Part shown: positions 55,166 to 64,000 of the stretch, in pieces
Layout of the letters: each line of letters opens with the position of its first letter
Numbering within the stretch: the stretch's first letter is position 1
Assembly: GCA_017506865.1 (NCBI GenBank)
Contig: JAFCMP010000029.1
Location: 248,001 to 312,000, forward strand
Reading direction: 5' to 3'
Length of the DNA stretch: 64,000 bases
Source of the DNA: Tribonema minus
Taxonomy: Eukaryota; Sar; Xanthophyceae; Tribonematales; Tribonemataceae
Made by a program: the position numbers and the translations under genes
The notes under the pieces: model-generated
Databases searched by the model: none
Told to the model about the DNA's origin: nothing
The model's input: only the letters and a program-made list of their open reading frames with translations

Positions 55166-58100
55166 ATGGCTTCTGAGTTCATGCGGGGTTATGAGCGGGC
55201 TGTCGGTGACCTAGGCACCTTCCCAGACAAATACGTCATACAGAGGCTCACCCAGCAGGCGGAGCGCCATGCAGCGGAGCATGCACCAAGGTGCAGCAGA
55301 GTTGATCTTTGTATTTGCGCTGTGATCTTCTTGTTCGGCTGCACGGGCAGCCTTCAGCAGGGGAACACAATACACATCATGTGCACACAACACGCCGCCC
55401 ACATTCCGCTCGGTGTTGCTGCCTTGCAATGCCTTTCCGTGCTGTTGGCGGCGCTTGAGCCTGTTCGACCTCGCTTCCGATGCTGGCTTCGTTGTTCGGC
55501 ATCATGTCTTCATCGTGCTGTGCGTGCATGCAATCATGATGTCGTGAGGTGACAACATGTCTATGTCATCTATTGTGTTGTTTTCACCTAGCTAATTGGC
55601 GTTTGGGGGCTGCACAGGCAGTAGTGGTCGCGTTCATGCACGCGCGGACTGGTTTGGCGCGCACTGCTGTGCCACGGTGCACCATTGCCGGCGTCGTTCG
55701 TGAGCGGCTCGGCTATGACGGTGTGTGGACCATGACCATGAGCAGCTGGCTTGCGCTGCAGCCCACGGCACATGAGCGCAAAACGGCGTTTGGCGCGTGC
55801 AAGGAGGTGCCCAATATGCCGTTGCGATCAGCACCAGCCGTGGCCGGTTGCGCTTAGCCGATGCCCAGCTGCAGCCGTCGTCTCCGCCAGCATTTCCATA
55901 TAATGCGCTAGCTTCTTCCTTGCGCCAGCCCCTGTGCCGCAGTACGCGTACGAGCTGCTGCTGCTGCCGTGTGCGCTCGCGTCGCTCTGGTGCCGCACCG
56001 GCGCCCTTCACCGCTCCGCTGAGAGCTGCCGTAGGGACTGCCCGCTGATAGACTCCCTGCCCGTGTCTCGTACGTGTGCGCGCGCCTGCCCCCGTAGCAT
56101 CGTGGCGCTGCTGGAGGGGCTGATAGCGGACCGCGGCGTGCAGCCGCAGCGCAAGCTGCCCCTGTGCTACCTCATCGACTCCATCCTCAAGAACGTCCCG
56201 GTGAGTGCGTCGCCCGTTGAAGTACAGCTCGCCATGTCAGTTGAACTTGACTTGACTTTATTTACGTTTGAGCGTTGTGCGAGCGTGCGGCGGTCTACAC
56301 ATGACAGTGGAAGCTCAGTTGAAGTAGGGTATCATTGCAGACTGCGCAGTAGCCGGTTGTTATCATTAGCACTGCGGAGGTCCTGATGCACCGGTTTTTG
56401 AAGTTAACACTACAAGCAGGTACAGCAGTGCACGTTTTATGGACCAACTTTGGCACAGAGGCAGTGTTACTGTAGTTGCGTGGTCTGGTAACCCTAACCC
56501 TAACCCTAAGTGTTGCGGCTGAAGGCAGAGCGTTTACACAGGGCACCCGTGCTTAGAGCGTACATCAGGTGCACAGTGTCGGCGTATACATTAAGGTACA
56601 TTGCGAGCCACTTCGTCACACGGTACATGCATGTTCGGGCAGCAGGATGGACATGAGTCATCTGGGCTTTTGTGCGCCCTCAGCGAAGAAGTAATCAAAG
56701 CACAGCACATGCGACAAAGCGCTTTGACATCAGTGACAATCTGCCGTTGTGTCATGTGGCCCAGCGTTTCCTGGCGATGACGTCGCTGAGCAGTGTATCT
56801 GGCAACTGTTGAAATTGTGCACTTCAAGTTCAACAGTAGCCGTGCAAGGGATTCACATTCTGTCCGTCGTCCTTAAGTGTCCTGCAATGACGGCATTTGA
56901 ATCGCAAACGCCATGTGCCATGATTGTCTGTCACCATCACCTGCGCTGTGCTCGTTTGCATTCCATCACAGAGCCCCTATGTAAAGCTGTTTGGGAGGAA
57001 TGTGGGGCACTGGTATCTGGCGGCGTATGAAGCCGTGGACGCGAAGGTGAGAGCGAGTCAACTGCGAGTCACTCACTCACTCAAGTGCGAGTCATTGACT
57101 CTGTGGCATGCACGTATGTGAGTGCATGCAGAGTGTGGGTCACTCACTCCTTCACAAGCGAGTCGTCAACAACTTTGGGGCATGCAGGCAGTGCTGCTGC
57201 AAAGCTGCACTTTCATGCTCGTGCCTTCTGTCAATTTTAGCCCTGCTGTACTACTCGCCCCTGGACAGTTTGCCACTGCTGTCACTGAGGGTCCTCGGTA
57301 TTATTGCATGCGGCTGGTTGAGCGCTGCTTCAGACACTGACGCTGCAACTCCCACATATGATTCTTAGATGAAGATGCTCCCCTTACGACTGGGCATATA
57401 TGAATAGGGTGGGGGTTACAGTTTGGGTTAAAGAAAAGGGGCGCTCATAACCGCTTCTTCTTGCACTTGCTGTGCAGCGCCTGTGTGGGGGTTACTTCAC
57501 AGTGGCAGCTCCAAGGAGATTTGCAACCGGAACGACGCGCTTCGCTGATGGCCGTTGCCTGCTCGCATGTATGTGTGTGTGCTTTCAACAATAGTTGGCA
57601 GCACACTACGCAGCAGCTACACCATGCAGTGGGCACACGAAGCGGATAACTTTGAAATTCTACATGTCTTCAGCACCAGCTGTGTCCGACCATGGCCTTT
57701 TTACGCTACATGCAGTGGGCACACTAAGCAGATAATAATGCAATGGCTTATAGCTTGAATGCCAGTTGCGTCCAGCCATGGCCTCACCCAAACTACACTG
57801 CACTGCCTGTTTGTCCTGCAGGCCAAACATAGCATGTCGCGCGTGCTTGGAACGTGGGAGACGACCAGGTGCGCCGCTGTACCCTCTGTGAACTGCAAAG
57901 TACACCACAGGTGTACGTTTATGTACAGTTCCTTCAGGATGCGCGTGCATCGCACAATTGTATGCCACAGCAGCCACAAAATGAAAACAAACAACACCAA
58001 ATAAATGTACATCACAGTGGAGGTGTGCAGCTCAGAAAGATCGGATACTCGCCGCATCTGTTGGCTGTTGGCGTGTTTTCTGGTTCTAGTCGTCAGCGCT

Positions 58101-61100
58101 CGACACTGGTACACCGGCATTGCACTTTGTGCACGTGGACATGCGGGCACTTCAAAGGTATGCAGACGGACCTTACAGACCTGACAGTGGTTATGAGGTC
58201 ATCTCAAGGTCTTTCCGGCATACGTGCACAAACCAACACGACGCTCTGCCCCCCCCCGCCCCCCCCCACCCCCCCCCCCCCCCCCGCAGCATGTTCCCCC
58301 CTGACGTCCTCGCGGTAATGCGCGCGCACGTCTCAGGCGCCCCCACCCCCAAGCCCCTCCCCCTCGTACACCCCCCGCTGCCCCCGGCGCAGCGCCCCGC
58401 GCGCGCCGCAAGGGGGCCGTCCCCCGCCCCCCGCGCCCCCGCCCCCCCTACCGGCCCCCCCATCATCTCCAAATTCAGCCCCATATCAGAAGACGAGGAC
58501 ATGGACATGGACGAGGATGACGAAGGGGGGCCTCAGCACCCCCCGTTGCCTGCGCGCCCCCCCCCCTCAGGGGGGCGTGCCAGGGGGCCGCAAGAGCCCC
58601 CACACGGCGCCCGCGGCGACCCCCCCCCGCCCCCCCATGCAGGAGCCCCGCCCCCCAGGGGCGGGCCCGCACGGCCCCCCTCGCGAGGCCCCCCTGGGGA
58701 GGGGGCGTCTGCGGGGGGTCCTGGCAGGGGGGACGCGCGCCGCCCCCCTCGTGCGCGCTGGTCGCCTGCGAGCCCCGGTGACGGGAAGGGGGGGGGGGGG
58801 GCAGGGGGGCCTCTGCAGGGGGGTGTCGTGCTGCGGCCAGACATGCCTCACGGGCCGATCGTGAAGGCAGGGGGCGCGCCCCCTCCGGAGGTCAGGGCGG
58901 GGGATGCTGTCGGCGGGGGCAAGGGGGGAGCGGGGGGCGCGCCGGTGGACGGTTCCATTGAGTTCCAGCACCTCGTGGACGTGCGCATGCGCGAGCTGCT
59001 GGAGCTCAACATGCGGGACCTAGGTGGGTGGTATTGCTCAGTCGTTGTGTGCGAAGAGAGCGCGCAAATCGGCTGAGGTGTGCTGCAGCAATCTGCTGAA
59101 GTCCGTTTCGCTTGCACCCATCCTGCTTGTTGCCGTGTTCACTGCGCACGTTCTGAAGTTACATCACCTGCCTGCGCACTCGAGCTGCTGGAGCTCAATA
59201 TGCGGGACCTAGGTGGGTGATGGCGCTCAGTAGGTAGGTGTGTACGTCGAGTGTCAGCGCTCAGCTCACAGCTATCGCGGAAAGCCGAGGGAGGAAAGGA
59301 GGGCGAGGTGCCGCGAGGCGTATCGGAGCCAGTTGTTGAGGCTCCCCTCGCCTGCGCCCATGCTGCTTTTTGCCATTTCTCGGGGCAGATTTGAACGCTT
59401 ATCATACCCCCGGTGCCTTCAATCCTCGTTGCTGCTGTTGCAGGCGACGGCCGAGGCATGCTGCACCCAGTTGTTGAACTCCCCATCCGCTGCACCTACC
59501 CTGCTTGTCGCCATCTCACGGCGCACGTTCCAGACGCTCATCCCCCCCCTGTGCACTGAATCCTCGTCGTTGCTGCTGCTGCAGGCGCCGCCGGTGCGGA
59601 CACCATGACCGTGGAGGAGCTGTGGCGCACGGATCCAGACCTCGCCATGGAGTTCCGGACGCTCGCCGGCTCACAGGTACTACCTCAAATTTGAAGTGCA
59701 GTGTCCTTGTGGTGACTCTCCACGGATCCCGACCTCGCCATGGAGTTCCGGACGCTCGCCGGCTCACAGGTACTATAGTGGTTTCTTCAACTTGAACTAT
59801 CTACGATGACATATAGTTGTTTACAACATATTCAGATGTTGGTGATGGGGCTTCGTCGTCATGCTGTGCGCTGCTGCGGCTTCGCCATGGAGCTCACCGG
59901 CTCACAGGTACTACTTCAAAGGTGAAGTGAAGTGCCCTTGTAACGACTCCCCGCCAGCGCGCTGCACAACAGGTGTGGTTCTGCTACTCAAACATCCACT
60001 ACGATTTCTCATCACATGTTGCTGTTGTGCTCTGCTTTCACACACCCCATCACCATTATGTATGACTGGTCTTGGGTGTATCACTTCACGCGCACCCTTA
60101 ACATGCATGCCTTGGAGTGCACACTTCTGGAGCAGATACTTTGCAAGCATACATACACTATCGGTGGTGAGGTATGTACAACCACCTGCGTCGCGCTGGC
60201 CGCAGCGCTCAGCCTTAGGGCTAGGGTTAGGGTTAGGGTTTGTGCCCCACAGAAAACCCATCACCGCACTACTGTACTGGTCGCAGCGCTGCTCCGGAAT
60301 GAGGCCCCGACCTCATTCCACACACGCAACACACCTGCAAGTCTCCAACTACGTCGCCTCGTGCAGCGTGAACTGAATATTCACGCTACCCTACGCTGTG
60401 GCGCCAGCCAGGCCTCCGCGGCGGCTGCTGTGCGCCTGTCAGGACTACGGGCAGGGCGATGGTGAAGATCAAAACGAGGCTCGCTGTCTGCGCCTAACCC
60501 TAACTCCAACCCTCAGCGTCAAGCGCGGCGCGCACGCTGCTGCTGCCTCGCCCAAGCCATCGGGCTAGGGCTAGATCTAGGGTTAGGGTTAGGGCTACCC
60601 CTCACTCTCCACGCTTATCCCCCCTTTTACCCACGCACGTCACAGGTGCAATCCGACCTGAACATGTACGGCGCCGTGCAGCCGCTGGGGCGCACATCCC
60701 CCGCCCCCACCGCCCCCCACCTCCCAGTGTCCCCCGTGCCGCCCCCGGCAGAGGCGCCACGAATCCCCGCCGCCGCTGCCGCTGCCGCTGCCGCCGCACT
60801 GAAGGCGTCGCCGTCACCGGTGCCGCCAGCGCTGCCGCTGCCGCTGCTGCCAGCGCCGACGCCGGCGGCGGCAGCAGCAGCGGCGGCGGCGGCAGCGGCG
60901 GCCGCGGCAGCAGGCAGGCCGTCGCCGCCGCTGGTGCTGCCGCCCGGTGTGCCGCCGCCGCCGCCGCCGCCGCCGGCACTACAGCCGGATCAACTGCAGG
61001 TACGCTTTTGTTGCATGCCACAACAGCGATGGTTACTTAGGCCACAGTGTTTGAGATTGGGGTTGGGGTCAGCACGCGGACTGCTTTGTCTACACATTTA

Positions 61101-63727
61101 GCTCATTTGAGCGTAACTGACAAGGAGTGAGACGCATGCGTACGCCGGGCTAGGGTTAGGGTTAGGGTTAGGGGTAGGCGTGCCTCCGACACTCAAGTGG
61201 TGTGTGGCACTTTACAGCGTTGCGCGTGCACGGCCTGCTGAGTGGCCAGCTGAGTCGGGGTGTCAGTCAGGGTCTGAGCCAGGTTCAGGGTCAGCTACTT
61301 CTCGGGCACCTTGCAGTGGCAGTGGCACAGGCCCCTATTACTTTTGCGCACCGTTGCATAGCGCAAGCAACATCAAGCACTCTCATTTTATTGCCACGTG
61401 ACACACAACAATCACACAGGTGAACAATTTGAATAGGAGACAGTGACCCTACCCCTGCGATATCGAGAACCCTCACTGCAATGCCTTCAAGTTTGCAGGC
61501 TGGTCAGCCTCATTTCAAAATCGCCTTGCTCATCCATCTGCCCCCCCCCCCCCCCCCCCCTCCTCCCCCTTCGTCCTACAGCTGCTGCTGCAAGCCCAGC
61601 AGGCTCTGGCAGCGGCGATGCCCAAGCACAAGAAGCGGGCACGGGTGCTGCCGCCGGTAAGCAGTAATGCTTATATATCATTAATGTTCGTTAATCATCA
61701 ATGCTACCTCCGGTAAGCAGTGCTGCAAACACATGCAGGCATGATCAGGGATGTTGACCTCACACTTCAAAGGTACGCAGAATCAGAGTTATTTCTTGCT
61801 GTACAGCACGGCGGAACAAACTGGCTGTAAACTGCAGCAGTGAATGGGCGTTGCGTGCCAACAGGCATAATCATGTCCAATTTCTGCAGTGCATTTTTCC
61901 AAGTGCAATAGGCCGCATGGACGCACCAATGCAGCGCGGGCAGAGGTTTCATCAGCAACTTCAAAATGGTGCACCAGACACAGCACATGCATTGCGGATA
62001 TATACAACTTGGAAGTTTGCACTGTACCGTTTGTGAAATCTGAATACTATCAGGCACATGATCTGAGTATACTAGTACTTGCAGGGCATGTATACGTTGC
62101 GTCAAAGTGTATCCATGCTATAACCAGTTGAAGAGATGCGGAGTACTCAGCACTTTGACAGAACGCACACACAAACACACACAGGTCGAGAGCGGTGCCT
62201 GTGCTGCCTCCCCGTATTTTTCCGCCGGTGCCTCGCCGCTGCGTCTTGACACTGCGGCCCCTCTGCGTTATGAATTCAACTACAACTGTGACACTCCGCA
62301 CTCTGGTGCGCGGGCAAAACAGGACAAAACGAGTGTACTTCCTGCCTGTTCTGCCTTCCTGCATGTCCGCCTGTGCCTCGCCGCTGACTCGTGCTGCTGC
62401 TGCGGCCGTCTGCTGCATCATCAACTTCAACTTTGTTTCATTCAACTTCAACTGTGACACTCCTCGTTCTGGCGCGCAGGCAAAGCAGATAGACTACGAG
62501 CGCGCCAAGGCCGTGGCGCAGCGCCTGGTCATCGACATTGCGACGGTCATGTCAGCGCTCCACAAAAACGACCCCCAGGTGCCCAATGGCAGTACATAGT
62601 TTGCACGTAACATAATTGCACGCCTCCATTTCTCAACTACTCTGAGTACATCGCAGCGTTCGTGTCGGCGCTTTGCAAGGACGACCTTTGAGTGTCCGGC
62701 TGCCGTTGCAGCGGCAAGTCTCCCACCTCTTCAATCTAAAGTACCTCATGTGTGTTTGCAACTGTCATGTCAGTGTTCAAACAAGGATGTTCCCCAGGTA
62801 CATGGTAGTATTGGTAGGTAGATGGGTACCCGGTTGCCTTCCCAGCGGCACATCTACATTGCACCCAACCACCTTCAGTACACATTGAAACGAGGCTAGT
62901 TGGCGACGTGTTCTGTCATTGGACAGTGTGTTCGCAGTGCTCACACATTGTCGTCCGCATTGCAACAATTCAGTACTCGTTGAGCAAAATGACTGCCGGG
63001 GACTGGCGGAGCAAGGTTCATGGCAGAAGCGGCCGATGACAACACTTGAGCGGAGACGAGGTGCAACCACACACTCTGACGCTCAGATGTAGTACAGTGC
63101 GTTGCATTATAGTCTAATGATATACTGCCAGCGCATCGCGCACCACAGTGTCAGAGACGGTCGACGAAGCACTATTGCAGAGGCACCTCTGTGTATCGTG
63201 TTACTAGAATCGGATCGCACACAGCATGCGTCACTGCGCCTGTGGTGGCGCAGCGATGCTGACTCTGCGATGACCTCACCATGCGCTGAGCGCTGGATGA
63301 CACAAGTTGCACACATCACTTGAAGTTTTATGTCTTTTTCTTTGCATCAGCGCTGATGCTGCTGCATCACTGCTGACCTCCGCGGCAGCACCTGTCGCAT
63401 TCTTCCGGGCCGGCTGGTGTGCAGAAGTCCAAACAGTGCTCAGCGCCGCTGTCGCACTCGTAGGGGTGGCAGGTGTCCGGAACTTCAACGTCCACTGTGT
63501 GGATTGCGGAATGTTGAATAGGGCTGCACATGCTGCGCGTGATTCAAGTCTTGTGTCGCACTGCGTGCAGAGGTGCAATGCGTCGAATATTAAACCATGT
63601 CACCGATGACAACATCACGCAGGCACCGACACTGGCAGTCCAAGCTGCGGGCTCGGCAGCGGCGGTGGCGGAGGTATTCGGCGTCGGCGGTCTGGGCGGA
63701 CAGGCCTACGAGCTGGAATCGGATGAG
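55166..63727 (+). CDS. PCF11: PCF11-like CID protein (3'-end processing / transcription termination), 3' end outside window
   Basis: Binds the RNA polymerase II CTD through an N-terminal CID and acts in mRNA 3'-end formation. Exons: 55166-55290, 56098-56200, 56972-57046, 57822-57868, 58290-59023, 59585-59676, 60646-60999, 61582-61656, 62480-62578 and 63623-63727; all phases agree. CID motifs: DKYVIQRLTQQAERHA, SIVALLEGLI, KLPLCYLIDSILKNVP (matching KLPLLYLIDSIVKN), YVKLFGRNVGHWYLAAYEAV, VLGTWETTSMFPPDVLAVM. A long proline/glycine-rich low-complexity region follows, with acidic DEDMDMDEDDE. After it come QHLVDVRMRELLELNMRDLG, VEELWRTDPDLAM, poly-Ala and poly-Pro, then MPKHKKRAR and a helical stretch YERAKAVAQRLVIDIATVM. 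The last visible exon ends at GATGAG|GTATGT, so the gene continues. Echo arrays occur at exons 58290, 59585, 61582, 62480 and 63623. Confidence 0.85.
56489..56510 (+). repeat. Interstitial telomere-like tract (CCCTAA)n
   Basis: TAACCCTAACCCTAACCCTA in the PCF11 intron between exons 56200 and 56972. Confidence 0.85.
56650..56705 (+). mobile_element. Retroelement 3'-tail fragment (repeat A, short)
   Basis: GTCATCTGGGCTTTTGTGCG followed by CCCTCAGCGAAGAAGTAATC matches the end of the tail repeat but is shorter and more diverged than the copies at 16155, 24068 and 49008. Confidence 0.5.
58992..59225 (+). repeat. Donor-edge echo of PCF11 exon 58290-59023
   Basis: GAGCTGCTGGAGCTCAACAT followed by GCGGGACCTAGGTGGGTG at 58992-59030 recurs at about 59182-59220 (GAGCTGCTGGAGCTCAATAT and GCGGGACCTAGGTGGGTG), about 190 bp downstream. 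The donor is identical in both. Confidence 0.93.
59395..59585 (+). repeat. Acceptor-edge echo of PCF11 exon 59585-59676
   Basis: The intron end AATCCTCGTCGTTGCTGCTG CTGCAG|GCGCCGCCG (about 59560-59593) is preceded about 137 bp upstream by AATCCTCGTTGCTGCTGTTG CAG|GCGACGGCC (about 59426-59454). Further upstream units share TGCACCCATCCTGCTTGTTG-like text near 59112, 59352 and 59490. Confidence 0.85.
59676..59925 (+). repeat. Donor-edge echoes of PCF11 exon 59585-59676 (2 copies)
   Basis: GATCCAGACCTCGCCATGGA followed by GTTCCGGACGCTCGCCGGCT and CACAGGTACTA is repeated at about 59725-59775, almost unchanged, and partially at about 59880-59918 (TTCGCCATGGAGCTCACCGG, CTCACAGGTACTACTTC). Each unit has a CTTCAA...TTGAA palindrome-like element just after the donor. 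Confidence 0.95.
60214..60597 (+). repeat. Interstitial telomere-like tracts in a PCF11 intron
   Basis: Runs of TTAGGG (with CTAGGG variants) at 60214-60240 and 60563-60597, between exons 59676 and 60646. A third tract is at 61148-61180 in the next intron. Confidence 0.85.
61640..61725 (+). repeat. Short donor-edge echo of PCF11 exon 61582-61656
   Basis: GTGCTGCCGCCGGTAAGCAG (61645-61664) recurs as ATGCTACCTCCGGTAAGCAG (about 61700-61719), about 55 bp downstream, with an intact GTAAGC donor. Confidence 0.75.
62186..62480 (+). repeat. Acceptor-edge echo of PCF11 exon 62480-62578
   Basis: About 62225-62325 (GTGCCTCGCCGCTGCG, AACTGTGACACTCCGCACTC, TGGTGCGCGGGCAAAACAGG) is a diverged copy of about 62374-62490 (GTGCCTCGCCGCTGAC, AACTGTGACACTCCTCGTTC, TGGCGCGCAGGCAAAGCAG). 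The upstream copy has lost the AG (CGCGGG). Confidence 0.8.
62578..62805 (+). repeat. Donor-edge echoes of PCF11 exon 62480-62578 (2 copies)
   Basis: The exon end ATTGCGACGGTCATGTCAGC followed by GCTCCACAAAAACGACCCCC AG|GTGCCC is echoed, diverged, at about 62650-62692 (ATCGCAGCGTTCGTGTCGGC, GCTTTGCAAGGACGACC) and about 62758-62803 (AACTGTCATGTCAGTGTTCA, AACAAGGATGTTCCCCAGGT). The last keeps a CAG|GT donor. Confidence 0.75.
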
Positions 63728-64000
63728 GTATGTGTACTTGAACTTCCTGGTTGGTGTTGCGCTTGCACTCTTACTTGAAGTATGTACTTCGCGTTGCGAG
63801 GCCATGAGGTCCACGGCGGCGGTGGCGGAGGTATTCGGCGTCGGCGGTCTGGGCGGACAGGCCTACAAGCTGGAATCGGATGAGGTGCGTGCACTAGAAG
63901 TTCTTTGTTGATGTTGCGCTTGCACTTTGATTTGAAGCATGTACTTCATTGTCAATATTGCTTGAGTTCGTACTCGGTCTGGGGGGACAGGCCTACGACT
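63655..64000 (+). repeat. Donor-edge echoes of PCF11 exon 63623-63727 (2 copies, cut by window end)
   Basis: GCGGCGGTGGCGGAGGTATT, CGGCGTCGGCGGTCTGGGCG, GACAGGCCTACGAGCTGGAA and TCGGATGAGGT (63658-63729) are repeated at about 63818-63887 almost exactly. A further copy starts at about 63976 (TCGGTCTGGGGGGACAGGCC) and runs off the window. Intron parts share GTTGCGCTTGCACTnTnAnT and TGAAGNATGTACTTC. Confidence 0.96.

Noticed and set aside
58533..58844. Open frames antisense to the PCF11 proline-rich exon
   Set aside because: They are mirror images of C-rich sequence (Gly/Pro/Arg only). The plus-strand frame has splice sites and phase agreement.

Overview
This is nuclear DNA of a eukaryote, most likely an ochrophyte (stramenopile) alga. 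It is intron-rich, with short phase-matched exons, GT-AG and some GC-AG introns, poly-Ala, poly-Pro and poly-Gly tracts, and interstitial TTAGGG-type tracts. The bZIP basic regions (HARRTRERKK type) and the F-box plus 'LQWAHANGCPW' repeat proteins are of kinds I associate with stramenopiles. The lineage is an inference; no rRNA or organellar marker is present.

Layout. (+) 3' end of a Tousled-like kinase (553-1367). (+) FkbM/METTL24-like membrane-anchored methyltransferase (2879-5664). A head-to-head inverted pair of F-box/ankyrin-like genes (8959-10669 minus, 11448-12640 plus). (+) Small tail-anchored orphan protein (14646-15065). (-) Adenylosuccinate synthetase in at least 11 exons over about 12 kb (16604-28831), with a Tc1/mariner-like element in one intron (26393-27738). 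(+) METTL2/6/8-type tRNA m3C methyltransferase (31321-37616). (+) Protein with two bZIP basic regions (39122-42302). (+) Two-TM DEG/ENaC-like protein with an in-frame TAG (46135-47664). Retrotransposon 3' fragment (about 48704-49092). (-) Mitochondrial ribosomal protein L22 (50061-54909), divergent from (+) a PCF11-like CID protein (55166 to at least 63727, running off the window).

The gene content is mostly housekeeping: purine synthesis, tRNA modification, mitochondrial translation, 3'-end processing and chromatin kinase. The genes do not form a pathway or cluster.

The striking feature is structural. At about 20 exon edges, in six of the genes, the last or first 20-80 bases of the exon are repeated 1-5 times in the neighbouring intron or 3' flank, with a period of about 70-220 bp. 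These degenerate tandem units consist of an exon edge, its splice site and adjacent intron. They flank donors, acceptors and even final exons with stop codons. I call them 'exon-edge echo arrays'. Many keep a usable-looking GT or AG and so form decoy splice sites. In several arrays each unit also carries a near-perfect palindrome, TACTTCAA-N-TTGAAGTA, close to the exon edge. Two dispersed repeat families, a perfect-TIR transposon inserted inside one array and several intronic telomere-like tracts complete the picture.
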